This document shows, piece after piece, positions 7,253 to 16,100 of a stretch of 38,869 nucleotides of DNA. The stretch comes from Deltaproteobacteria bacterium (GTDB taxonomy: Bacteria; Myxococcota_A; UBA9042; PHBI01). The notes under the pieces were generated by a model. It did not search any database and was not told where the DNA came from. It saw nothing but the letters and a program-made list of their open reading frames with translations. The stretch lies in NCBI GenBank assembly GCA_016792665.1, contig JAEUKJ010000265.1, positions 1 through 38,869 of the forward strand, in the 5' to 3' direction. Position 1 is the first letter of the stretch; each line of letters begins with the position of its first letter. Made by a program: the position numbers and the translations under genes.

Positions 7253-8305
7253 CTAGCGACGGGCCCGGTCGGCCTGGTCGAGGGCGAGTGTGAGGCGGTC
7301 ACGCGCCTCGCTGGAGAGGGACACGCCGTAGGGGTTCTTCAGCTCGCCTTCGGCCTCGGCGAGGCGCCCGAGCCGGATGAGCGAGAGGATGCGGACCTCG
7401 TCGATGGCCGGCCCGCGCGTGGCGCGCTGCGCCCAGTCGAGGGCCTCCCCCCAGTCTTCGAGGGCGGCGCTGGAGAGGGCGAGCATGGTGTGGACGACCT
7501 CGAGCTGGTCGGCCTGGACGTTGCGCTCGCTGCGCGCCTGGTAGGCGAGGCGGCGTGCCTCGTGCGGGTCACCCGCGGCGAAGGCGGCGCGCGCGGCCTT
7601 GATGAGGTCGTCGACCAGCTCGCTCTTGACGCGCACGGCGATCGGCGAGCCCGACGAGAGGTAGCGCAGGTTCTCGAAGAGGAGGAGCGCCGCCAGGATC
7701 CCCAGGAAGAGCCAGTGGTTGAGGATGGCCCAGAACGCCACGGCAGCGGCCAGCGAGACGCCGGTGAAGTGCACGATGCGCTCGGCCTTGGGGATCGGCT
7801 TGACGAAGCGGAGCATCGCCAACCGGAAGAGCTGCCCGCCATCCAACGGAAAGAGGGGCAGCAGGTTCAGGAGGTTCATCCAGAAGCCGATGAGGATGGC
7901 GTAGTCGAAGAAGTAGGCGGCGAAGGCCGAGCCGCCCGAGCCGCCGACCCCCATGGGCGGGAGCATGCCCTGGACGAGCCAGGCGATCAGCGCGAAGGCG
8001 AGGCCAGAGAGCGGCCCCGCGAGGATGATGAAGACGTCGTCGCGGTTGGTGCGCGCGGGCTGGTGCGCGCAGAGGCCGCCGAAGCCGTGCAGCAGGATCT
8101 GCGGCGAGAGGCGTAGGCGGCGCGCGACGAGCGCGTGTCCGAACTCGTGGACCAGGACCGACACCGTCAGCGCGACCAGGAAGCCGCCGATGGAGGGCAG
8201 GCCGTTGCCACGCATCGAGAACGCGTAGTAGGCGACGATGATGATGAAGGTCAGCGAAGCCCGGACCGGGATGCCGACGAGCGTGAAGAGATGGATGCCT
8301 CCCAT
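7253..8305 (-). CDS. Site-2 protease family (M50) membrane metalloprotease
   Basis: The product (350 residues) has 'VSVLVHEFGHALVARRL', the HExxH zinc motif in a membrane segment, and later 'NLLNLLPLFPLDGGQLFRL', the NxxPxxPxDGG motif that gives the third ligand. Several hydrophobic segments flank them ('LTFIIIVAYYAFSM', 'DVFIILAGPLSGLAFALIAWLV', 'VAFWAILNHWLFLGILAALLLF'). The C-terminal 110 residues are cytosolic-looking, helical and Ala/Arg-rich, and could form a TPR-like unit ('LVDDLIKAARAAFAAGDPHE'). Such enzymes cleave substrates inside the membrane, often anti-sigma factors, but no substrate is encoded beside it. The start at 8305 has GGAG four bases upstream; an earlier Met exists 51 bases before. 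Confidence 0.9.
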   Translation of the reverse strand: MGGIHLFTLVGIPVRASLTFIIIVAYYAFSMRGNGLPSIGGFLVALTVSVLVHEFGHALVARRLRLSPQILLHGFGGLCAHQPARTNRDDVFIILAGPLSGLAFALIAWLVQGMLPPMGVGGSGGSAFAAYFFDYAILIGFWMNLLNLLPLFPLDGGQLFRLAMLRFVKPIPKAERIVHFTGVSLAAAVAFWAILNHWLFLGILAALLLFENLRYLSSGSPIAVRVKSELVDDLIKAARAAFAAGDPHEARRLAYQARSERNVQADQLEVVHTMLALSSAALEDWGEALDWAQRATRGPAIDEVRILSLIRLGRLAEAEGELKNPYGVSLSSEARDRLTLALDQADRARR

Positions 8306-8463
8306 GGTGCTCCGCAAGTGGCACACCGACCGCGCTACCGGCAAGGGCGACCGCACGAATGGCTCGCCCGCGCGGAAATTACACGCGGTTACAAAGTAAG
8401 ATGTCGCGGCTCTGGAGATTGGTGCGCCTCTGTTAGAGACGATGCCGATTAGGCGGGGGCGCC

Positions 8464-10497
8464 ATGCACACCAAAGAGAACCACCGCGCTCGGAGCGCCA
8501 GGCGAACCTGGCCGCCGGAGAGCCGAGATGAGCGGAGCGACGTCTTTGACGACGCCCCCATCGGGCTCGTGCGGGTCGCGCGCGGGCAGGTGCAGCTGAA
8601 CCTCGAAGGGCAGCGCCTCCTCGAGCTCTTCGACACCGCGGTGCCGTCCTTCGCGATGTGGCTCGATGCGTTCTTCGGGGCCGAGGTCGACCGGGGTCGT
8701 GCGCTGCTGGACGCCGATCGCCGCGCCGGCACCTCGCGCGAGCACGAGACCGAGGTCCAGACGACCAGCGGGGTGAAGCGCATCGCGTGGCGCGTGCGCG
8801 AGAACCCTCGACCTGGCGCCGACTTTCCGGCTCCCAGCCTCGAGCAGGCGAGCCTGACCTGGACGCTGCGCGAGGTCGAGGCGACCGTCGACGCGGTCTC
8901 GCACGACGCGACGAGCGAGCGGCCCTCGCCCGTCGGAGGCCTGCGCCGCGACCGCAACCTGCGCGCGCGGGGGCGCGGCTCGCGACACCTCGGCACGACG
9001 GCGCGACTGCATGCGCTGAGGCCGCGCTGTGTGGACGAGGCGGCGCTCCTGGCCGAGGCGACCGAGGTCATCGCGCAGGCGTGGGACGCGGTCGCGGTGT
9101 GCGTGATGCGGCTCGACCCGGGCAGCGAGGTGCTCGCGTGCTCGCGGCGCGAGGGAGGCTGCGAGGCGGCCCACTGTCGGCAGGCAAACCTTGCCGGGCT
9201 CGAGAGTGGGCGGGGTCCGAGCGGACCGTCGTCGGTCGGGCGGGCGATCGTGATGACCGGAGTGTCGGGGACGCCGAGCGTGAGCCTGACCCTGGAGCTG
9301 GCCGACGAGCAGCGGATGTTGCTGTCGATCGAGGGGCCTTTCGCGTCGCGGCCCGTGGACGAGCGCGCGGCGATCTTGCGCGAGGACCTGGCCGAGCTCG
9401 AGGAGGTCGGCCGCGTGCTGGTCGACATCATCGACGCCGAGCGGACCAACCAGCGGCTGCGCGAGCGGGACTCGGAGCTGCGGTCGATCTTCGCGGCGCT
9501 CTCGGACATGGTCACGGTGGTCGATGCGGCCGGCACCATCCTGAGCTTCCACGGCGGCCAGGGGCCGAGCCAGCGGCGCAGCCACCCGCTGGTCGGGCGT
9601 CCGCTGACGGCGTTGATGCCGTCGCAGGTCGCGGCGCTGGCCATCGCTGCGACGCGTCGGGCCATCGCGACGCTGGAGGTCCAGGAGCTCACGTACGCGG
9701 TCGATGGGCGTCACTACTTCGCGCGCGGCATGGCCTTTGGCGAGCCCGCGCGGGTGCTCTGGCTCGCGCGGGAGGTGACCGACGAGCGCCGGATGCAGGA
9801 CCGCCTGCTCGCGGTGCAGCGCTACGAAGGGCTCGCGATCTTCACGAGCGCGCTGGCGCACGACTTCTCCAACCTGATCACCGGGGTCCTCGGCAATGCC
9901 GAGCTCGCGCGTGAGGAGGTCGAGCCGACCTCGACCGCGGCCGAGGCGCTCAACGACGCGATCCACGCGGCGCGACGCGCCTCGGAGCTCTGCCACCAGC
10001 TCGCCGAGATGAGCGGCCAGGCGCACCTGCGGCTGGGCTTCATCAACGTGAGCGAGCTGGCCGAGGAGATGTTGGTGGTGCTGCGGACCTCGATCGACCA
10101 GACCGTCGAGGTCGTTCGCGATGTGCTGCCACCGGAGGCGACGCCCTTGGCGATCGGCGACCCGACCCAGGTCCGACAGGTGATCTTGAACCTGCTGATC
10201 AACGCCAAGAACGCGCTCGACGTGTGCGGCGGCCGCGTCACGGTGCGCACCGGGATCGACGGCGGCGCGGTCTTCGTGGAGGTCGGCGACGACGGCCGCG
10301 ACCTCGGCCCCGAGGCGCGCGACTTCGGCTTCACACCCGGGTCGTCTGGCCGCCTCGACGCGCGCCGGCTGGGGCTGGCCGCGGCCGCGGGGATCGTCGG
10401 CGCCCACGGCGGCGCGCTCGTGGTCGAGAGCGAGCCAGGCGGCGGCACGACCGTGAGGTTCACCCTGCCGACCGAGGCCGAGGCGGGCAGCGCATAG
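8464..10497 (+). CDS. Hybrid PAS/GAF sensor histidine kinase without receiver domain
   Basis: This encodes 677 residues with no obvious transmembrane segment, so it is probably cytosolic. In order: a divergent N-terminal PAS-like stretch (about 25-145), a GAF-like region (about 185-320), a short coiled coil ('DAERTNQRLRERDSEL'), a PAS domain (about 335-440), a HisKA domain with phosphoacceptor His466 ('SALAHDFSNLITGVLGNAEL'), and a HATPase_c domain with N-box 'QVILNLLINAKNAL' (572-585). The ATP lid is unusual: the G1 box reads 'VGDDGRDLG' where DxGxG is expected, so the second Gly is Asp, and the G2 region reads 'DARRLGLAAAAGIV' rather than GTGLGL. Kinase activity may be weakened. It precedes, on the same strand, an AAA+ regulator and a sigma factor, its most likely partners, though no receiver domain is encoded nearby. 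Confidence 0.85.
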   Translation: MHTKENHRARSARRTWPPESRDERSDVFDDAPIGLVRVARGQVQLNLEGQRLLELFDTAVPSFAMWLDAFFGAEVDRGRALLDADRRAGTSREHETEVQTTSGVKRIAWRVRENPRPGADFPAPSLEQASLTWTLREVEATVDAVSHDATSERPSPVGGLRRDRNLRARGRGSRHLGTTARLHALRPRCVDEAALLAEATEVIAQAWDAVAVCVMRLDPGSEVLACSRREGGCEAAHCRQANLAGLESGRGPSGPSSVGRAIVMTGVSGTPSVSLTLELADEQRMLLSIEGPFASRPVDERAAILREDLAELEEVGRVLVDIIDAERTNQRLRERDSELRSIFAALSDMVTVVDAAGTILSFHGGQGPSQRRSHPLVGRPLTALMPSQVAALAIAATRRAIATLEVQELTYAVDGRHYFARGMAFGEPARVLWLAREVTDERRMQDRLLAVQRYEGLAIFTSALAHDFSNLITGVLGNAELAREEVEPTSTAAEALNDAIHAARRASELCHQLAEMSGQAHLRLGFINVSELAEEMLVVLRTSIDQTVEVVRDVLPPEATPLAIGDPTQVRQVILNLLINAKNALDVCGGRVTVRTGIDGGAVFVEVGDDGRDLGPEARDFGFTPGSSGRLDARRLGLAAAAGIVGAHGGALVVESEPGGGTTVRFTLPTEAEAGSA

Positions 10498-10809
10498 CGG
10501 CTGGCTCGCGGCCTCCGAGGCGGGCAGCAACGTAGCGGCGGCGAACCCGCAGGGCTCGGCGAGCGCCTCTTTGGCGGAAAAGTCGAAGTCGACCATGACA
10601 TCGAACGGGCCCGTGGAGTTGCGTTTGTGATGGTAACGCGGGCCCGACCTTGGCGGATCGCGCCTCGGCGCGTGCGCGCGCGCGGGTCGATTCGGACGAG
10701 AGTTCGAGAAAGCCGAAGTCGCTCGCCTTGACGAAGTCGTGAATGCTGGTGGATCTGACGGATGCGCATCGCACCGGGCGGCGGGCGCCCCCCCTGAACG
10801 AGGTATCTC
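10498..10809. other. 312-bp intergenic region with nested inverted repeats
   Basis: No gene is supported here. GGGCCCG (10607-10613) pairs with CGGGCCC (10639-10645), and inside it GCGTT (10621-10625) pairs with AACGC (10635-10639), giving a nested dyad about 39 bp long that could bind a regulator or fold in RNA. A 12-bp word GAGGCGGGCAGC from the end of the kinase gene is repeated just after its stop. No clear sigma-70 or sigma-54 promoter for the downstream AAA+ gene was found. Confidence 0.4.
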
Positions 10810-12303
10810 TTGCCGCAACTGACGGAGTCACTCGAGGAAGTCCGCGCCGAGCGCGACTTCTACGGAAGCCTGCTCGAGCTGGCGGCCGAGGAGGACCCCA
10901 AGCGTCTGGTCGACGAGGCCTTGAGGCTGGTGCTCGGCCGCTCCGAGGCGGCGCGCGCCTACCTTCGGCTGGGCAATGAGGAGATCGGCTTCGCGACCCA
11001 CGCGGGCTTCGACGACAGCGAGCTCGCGGAGGTGCGCGCCGCACTCTCGACGACGATCATCAACGAGACGCTGAGCCGCGGCCAGACCGTCGAGACCGTG
11101 TCCGCCTTGTCGGACGAGCGCTTTCGCGAGGCCGCCTCGGTGCGCGCGAACCGCATCGAAGCGGCGCTGTGCGTGCCGGTCGGGACCCCACCCGTCGGCG
11201 TCATCTACCTTCAGGGGCACGCGGCCGGGCAGCGCTTCCCCGAGCAGGCGCGCCTCTGGGCCGAGCGCTTCGGCCGCCAGCTCGCCCCGGTCGCGCGACG
11301 GCTCGTGGTGGCGTCGACCTCGAGCGGGAGCGACCCGACGGCGGCCGCGCGCGCCAAGCTCCGCGGCACCGAGCAGCTCATCGGGCGCAGTCCGGCCCTG
11401 GCCAAGTTGCTCGACCTGGCGGCGACGGTGGCGGGGCTCGAGATCCCGCTGCTCCTGACCGGGCCGACCGGGACCGGCAAGACCGAGCTCGCGCGCGTCA
11501 TCGCGCTCTCGAGCAAGCGACGCATGGGGCCCTTCGTGGCGCTCAACTGTGCGGCGATCCCGACCGACCTCCTCGAGAGCGAGCTCTTCGGGTCCTTCCC
11601 CGGGGCGCACTCGACGGCGACGAAGCGCGTGCTCGGCAAGGTCGAGCTGGCGCGCGGAGGGACCCTGTTCCTCGACGAGATCGGCGAGCTGCCGGTCGGT
11701 GCGCAGGCCAAGCTGCTCCAGCTCCTCCAGGACGGGAGCTATTGGCCGCTCGGCGCGGACAAGATCCAGAAGGCCGAGGTCCGGCTCATCGCGGCCACCA
11801 ACGTGCCGCTGCAGCGCCTGGTCGAGGCGGGCCGGTTCCGGGCCGACCTGTTCTTCCGGCTCGAGGTCATGAAGCTCGAGGTCCCTCCGCTGACGGCCCG
11901 ACGCTCCGACGTGCCGCTGCTCGCCGAGCGCTTCCTCGCCGAGGCGACCGCGCAGCACGGCCTCGGCCAGCTCGAGCTGTCGTTCTCGGCGCGGCACGCG
12001 CTGATGGTGACCGAGTGGCCTGGCAATATCCGCGAGCTCGGCAACGCCATCCTGCGCGCGGCGATCCGCGTCCACTCCGCCGGAGAGCGCATCGTCGAGC
12101 CCTGGCACCTCTTCCCGGACCAGCCGATGAAGAGCGAGCGCGAGTGGATGCCGTGGCACTTCGTGACGCGCGCCTTCCAGAAGCGCTTTCTCCAGGAGTC
12201 CCTCGAGGCCAATCAAGGCAACGTGGCCGAGACGGCGCGGCGCCTTGGCATCGCGCGCTCGCATTGCTACGAGCTCGTGAAGGACTTCGGCCTCAAGACC
12301 TGA
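10810..12303 (+). CDS. GAF-AAA+-Fis regulator of the sigma-54 activator type with altered GAFTGA loop
   Basis: This encodes 497 residues beginning with TTG, chosen because GAGG lies seven bases upstream. Residues about 20-165 form a GAF-like sensory domain. The AAA+ domain has Walker A 'GPTGTGKTE' (218-226), Walker B 'GGTLFLDEIGEL' (283-294) and arginine-finger region 'FRADLFFRL' (343-351). A Fis-type helix-turn-helix closes the protein ('NVAETARRLGIARSHCYELV'). Proteins of this type hydrolyse ATP to remodel sigma-54 holoenzyme. However, the loop that contacts sigma-54, normally GAFTGA, reads GAHSTA (265-270). Either contact is made differently or the protein acts without sigma-54, as TyrR and HupR types do. 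A near-consensus sigma-54 promoter and a palindrome suited to an upstream activator lie between it and the following sigma factor gene. Confidence 0.88.
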   Translation: MPQLTESLEEVRAERDFYGSLLELAAEEDPKRLVDEALRLVLGRSEAARAYLRLGNEEIGFATHAGFDDSELAEVRAALSTTIINETLSRGQTVETVSALSDERFREAASVRANRIEAALCVPVGTPPVGVIYLQGHAAGQRFPEQARLWAERFGRQLAPVARRLVVASTSSGSDPTAAARAKLRGTEQLIGRSPALAKLLDLAATVAGLEIPLLLTGPTGTGKTELARVIALSSKRRMGPFVALNCAAIPTDLLESELFGSFPGAHSTATKRVLGKVELARGGTLFLDEIGELPVGAQAKLLQLLQDGSYWPLGADKIQKAEVRLIAATNVPLQRLVEAGRFRADLFFRLEVMKLEVPPLTARRSDVPLLAERFLAEATAQHGLGQLELSFSARHALMVTEWPGNIRELGNAILRAAIRVHSAGERIVEPWHLFPDQPMKSEREWMPWHFVTRAFQKRFLQESLEANQGNVAETARRLGIARSHCYELVKDFGLKT

Positions 12304-12344
12304 ACGGTGGATTGGATCCGTTCGAGCGGCATGCGCCTCAGCCA

Positions 12345-12362
12345 TGTCCGCTTTACCGGACA
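12345..12362. promoter_or_regulatory. 18-bp palindrome, candidate upstream activator site
   Basis: TGTCCGCTTTACCGGACA has 6-bp perfect arms (TGTCCG / CGGACA). Its centre is about 50 bp before the -24 element of the sigma-54-type promoter, near -76 from the expected start site, within the range used by bacterial enhancer-binding proteins. Nearly the same 18-mer recurs inside the sigma factor gene. A terminator for the upstream gene is less likely because no T run follows. Confidence 0.5.
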
Positions 12363-12403
12363 GCCGCCTTCCCTGCGGAGCGGGCGGGGCCTTGACCGAT
12401 GGC

Positions 12404-12419
12404 TGGCACGAAGTGTGCT
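12404..12419 (+). promoter_or_regulatory. Near-consensus sigma-54 (-24/-12) promoter
   Basis: TGGCACGAAGTGTGCT matches the consensus TGGCACG-N4-TTGCW at every specified base except one (G for the first T of TTGC). The invariant GG (12405-12406) and GC (12417-12418) are separated by exactly ten bases, as required. The start site would fall near 12430, giving a leader of about 30 bases before the ATG of the sigma factor gene at 12459. Confidence 0.65.
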
Positions 12420-12458
12420 CGACTCGGGTGACCACGCGTCACCCACATCGAGTTCCCC

Positions 12459-13049
12459 ATGGTTGTCTCATCCTATCGCCCACCCGCACGTCACGGGCGC
12501 GCGAGTCCTCCCGCACCGAAGCTGGATCCCGCCCTCGTCGAGCTCATCGAGCGCCGCCTGAGGGCGGCGATCCCTGTCGGTCGCTGCATCGAGCACGAAG
12601 ACTCGGCGGACCTGCGCCAGTCGGCCTGGTTGAGGCTGCTGGAGCGCCTGGAGGCCTTCGAAAACCGAAGCAGTATCGAGACCTTTGCGACCGGCGTCGC
12701 CTTCCATATCATGCGCGAGAAGATCGGGCGCGCGGTGCGACGACGCCGGCTCGAGGACCGGTTCATCGTCGACCTCTGCGATGGGACGCGGGCGAGTGAA
12801 GCGTCGGACGGCGCGGGCGACGAGGTCGAGCGGCGCGAGCGGGCCGCGAGGATCGAGCGACTGCTGTCCGGTTTACCGGACCGGGACCGCTTCATCCTGA
12901 GGGCACACGCCGAAGAAGAGGCGACGTTCGGCAAGATCTTGCCGGTCTACCGGCAACTCTTCGGCGACCACATCTCGACCGTCGAGGGGCTGCGCACGCT
13001 GCATCACAACGCGCGCAAGACCCTCAAGACCAGGCTGCGCGAGCGCTGA
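12459..13049 (+). CDS. ECF-like RNA polymerase sigma factor
   Basis: This encodes 196 residues. Residues about 45-100 resemble sigma region 2 ('DSADLRQSAWLRLLERLEAF', 'SIETFATGVAFHIMREKIG', then a basic run RRRR). Residues about 130-195 resemble region 4 ('RIERLLSGLPDRDRFILRAHA', then a helix pair ending in 'LHHNARKTLKTRLRER'). Region 3 is absent, as in ECF sigma factors. No anti-sigma factor or zinc-binding partner follows; instead hairpin repeats and a convergent operon do. The start has no strong ribosome site. The upstream sigma-54-type promoter suggests it is switched on by the preceding AAA+ regulator or another activator, forming a sigma cascade. An unusual TTA leucine codon at 12873-12875 lies inside a palindrome. 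The promoters it recognises are unknown. Confidence 0.75.
   Translation: MVVSSYRPPARHGRASPPAPKLDPALVELIERRLRAAIPVGRCIEHEDSADLRQSAWLRLLERLEAFENRSSIETFATGVAFHIMREKIGRAVRRRRLEDRFIVDLCDGTRASEASDGAGDEVERRERAARIERLLSGLPDRDRFILRAHAEEEATFGKILPVYRQLFGDHISTVEGLRTLHHNARKTLKTRLRER
12865..12882. repeat. Second copy of the 18-bp palindrome, inside the sigma factor gene
   Basis: TGTCCGGTTTACCGGACC differs from the intergenic palindrome at 12345-12362 at two of 18 positions. It encodes part of the common sigma region 4 phrase SGLPDR, but uses TTA for leucine, a very rare choice in DNA this GC-rich, which hints at constraint on the DNA itself. Confidence 0.4.
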
Positions 13050-13158
13050 TCGGACCCAAGGCCTGGCGGCGCCAGGCTGCCCAACTGATCGGACCCAAGG
13101 CCTGGCGACGCCAGGCTGCCCAACTGATCGGACCGAAGGCCTGGCGAAGCCAGGCTGC
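13046..13158. repeat. Three tandem 39-bp hairpin repeats between convergent genes
   Basis: Units start at 13046, 13085 and 13124. Each contains the perfect stem GCCTGGC / GCCAGGC, and only the three-base loop varies (GGC, GAC, GAA). The first unit includes the stop codon of the sigma factor gene. The array fills the gap to the stop of the convergent fusion gene, so a role as a two-way transcription end or mRNA stabiliser is plausible. No T run follows the stems. Confidence 0.85.
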
Positions 13159-13180
13159 CATCGGGGCCGCCGCAGTCGCG

Positions 13181-16100
13181 TCACTCGTCGGCGGACGCGT
13201 TGCGGGTGAGTGGTTGGCTCAAGGCGTGGAGGTCGTGTTCGAAGCGGCCGAGGCGTAGCACCGCGGACGCGCGGAGGCCGTCCTCGAGGCGGGCGACGGT
13301 CGTTGGGTCGAGGCGTGCGACGTGGACGTCGGAGCCGATCGACAAGACCTCCGTGAGCCGTGACGTGGCGCCGTCGTGTTCGAGGTGGATCGACGCAGGG
13401 GTCGCGCGGCCGGGGTGGGTGAAGAACACAAGGTCCTCGAACCAGAGGGCGCCGCGCGCGAGCTTGCCGACGAAGGTGCGATAGGCGTTGCGGAACGCGG
13501 CGGACACGTGCCCGCCCTCAGCGGCCGCGGGCACCTCGGGCCAGCGCGCCACCGTGCGTGGCGCCGAGAGGAGGGCGGCGACGCTGTCGGCGAGGTCGTC
13601 GAAGGTGCGAGTCCCGTAGAGGGTGTGGGCCGCTTCGTAGTGTTGGGCCTCGTACTCGGCCGGGGTCGTGAAGTAGCCGGCGTAGTCACCGGTGTGGCTC
13701 AGGATGGAGACGGACGCGAACCTGCTGGCGGTGGCCTGGAGTCGGCGCGCGATGCGGTCGCCGGCGATGAGGGTCGGCTCGCCGGGCAGGGTGCAGACAA
13801 GGTGCGAGCCGATCTCGACGAGGTAGATCGGATGGTACGGACTGACGTCGCAGCCCAGCACACCGAGGACCTTGCGCGTGAAGTCGAGGCCGAACTTGCG
13901 GCCGTGGTGGACGTCGGCGCGCCTCGACAGGTTGCCCTCGTAGGGGCCGAAGGTCCGCCAGAGGCGATTGCGCCCGTCCTCGGCACCGGCCGTGATGCCG
14001 AGGCCGACACCCCACGGGATGGTCGGCTTCCAGGGCGCGGCGTGGACGCGAATCGGGGCGTCGGTGGTGGCAGCGGCGCGAGCGCGGGAGAGGGCCTCGA
14101 CGAGAGCATCGGCGACTGCGAGCCCGACCTTGGTGGCGAGCTGCGGGCCCTGGTCGCCAGGGGTGGGCTCGAGCTTGCGGACGGCCACGGGTTCGAGGGG
14201 GCTCGCATCACCACTGGCCGAGATCCCGAGGGCGAGACGGTCGACCCCGAGGCGCTGGGCCACGCGGGTGCGAGCGACGCCGATCCAGTCCGCGCTGAAG
14301 GTGGACTGGGTCGAACCGAGCGCGGTGCCGTGCGCGGCGAAGGTCGCGAGCGAGCCGATGAGGGTGGCGTCCGGATCGTCAGTGAAGGCCGCGATGACCG
14401 TGGCGCGAGGGTCGACCGCACGCTGCTCGGGCGCGAGCTTGGCGGAGGCGTAGCCGTCGAGACCCGCGAGGGTGGCGAGCCAGGCGCCCCGATCGGCCTC
14501 GGGGTTCCGGGCATGCGCCGGCAGGCTGCGGTTGCTGGCGGCGCCCCAGGCCTGAGCCGTGGCGATGCCGACCTTGGCGGGGACCGCGGAGGCGATGGCG
14601 GCGCGAATGGCGCGCGTGAGGTCGTCGACGAGCCAGGCGACCTGCTCGGCATCGAAGCCGACGGTGTCGAAGCCCTCCCACTCGACTCCGTTGAAGGGTT
14701 TCAGGTCGAAAAACTGGTGGGCGAAGGCATCGTAGAACGCGTTTCCGTAGAAGCGGCCGGGCGCGTAGTGGGTGTGCGTGCCAGCGATGACGATGTCGCG
14801 GCGACCGAGCTGGGCCGGGAGCTTCAGGCCACTCGCGAAGAGGGCCTCACTGACCCGCTGGGTGAGGGCCAGCGACGCGCTCATGAGGTCGGCGACGCAG
14901 AAAACGACCGCACCCTCCTTCGACTCGAGATAGAGGGCGCGCGCGCTGAGGACCTCTTTGCCGTTCTTGCCCTGCTTGCCGAGCGCGGCGTAGCCGGCCA
15001 TGGGCTTGCCGTCGATGAGGGTCAGCGGGGCGACGCCAAAGCCTGCGCGCAGCCCGATGGGTGCGAGCTCGGCGGGGGACGGGGACTCCCACCACGCCGG
15101 GACGGTGGGGAGGACATGGCTCACCGGCGGCGCGACGAGGTACTCGGGCAGGCCGAGGACCTCGTGAGCGGCGCGGATGCCGCTCTCGATGGCCCCCTCC
15201 ATGTAGCCGCCCCAGATGCGCGCGGCCTCGGTGGTGGCGAGATGCAGGCCGTCGTGGGCCTTGCGCAGCGCGGCGCCGCGTGTGGTGAGCTGGCCGGGCC
15301 CGAGCACGGCGGAGGGACCGCCGTAGTCGTCCTGCGTCGCGTGCCAGTCCTTGATGAGGGGTGGGCCGAGCGGCTCGAGGGGCTTGCTGCGCGACAAGAT
15401 GTGCGAGACCGTGTTGTGCGCGTGACGCTGGAGATCCGCGGCGGAGTCCTTCCGGTGGAGGTCGTAGGCGTCGCCGACGATGAACCAGAGGAGGCTCGGG
15501 TTGCGGACCTCGTCGCCGTAGCGCCACGATGCGGGCATCGTCCAGACCACGTCGTGCAGGGTGCCGTTGGTATAGCCGGAGTGTCCCGAGGGGAACTCGT
15601 TGCGGGCGTCGGCGACCGAGGTGGGCAGGGTGCCGTTGTGGCCAAAGGCCTCGCCGATGCGCTCGAGCTCGTTGCGCAGGTAGACCGGGGTGGAGGCGTG
15701 GGCACTGGTGTACTCGCGCCACCAGGCCGCGGGGTAGCGCAGGTATCCCTTCAGCGTGCGGCCCTGGCCGCGGGCCATCTCTTTGTGGAGGATGCCATAG
15801 TCGCGGGGGAGCTCGGGCACGAAGGCAATACGACCGGTGATCGCCTGCGGTGGGACCGCCAGGACGATATGAGGCGCGGTGAAGCGCTGGTCGACGTGCC
15901 AGAGGCCGTCTTTGCGCTCGAGCGCTGCCACGCGGGTGTGGGTCGCGATCACCCCGCCGCGGTCGCGGATGGCGGTGGCCAGGCCCTCGATGAGCGACCC
16001 GTAGCCGGGGGCGAAGCGCAGCGAGTCGGGCCCATCGGCGACGCCGCTGGTGATGTCGCGGGCGCCGCCGCAGCGTGCGAGGTACCAGAAGAAGAAGAGG

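Noticed and set aside
10460-10620. Small minus-strand coding remnant (a frame reading MVDFDFSAKEALAEPCGFAA) after the histidine kinase gene
   Set aside because: The short stretch has plausible codon use, but no ribosome site, no defined end and no family I can name; open frames are common by chance in DNA of this composition.
13046-13158. CRISPR-like array
   Set aside because: Repeats are directly adjacent or nearly so with no unique spacers of even length, only three units, and no cas genes in the window; the same applies to the arrays at 28.7 and 38.1 kb.
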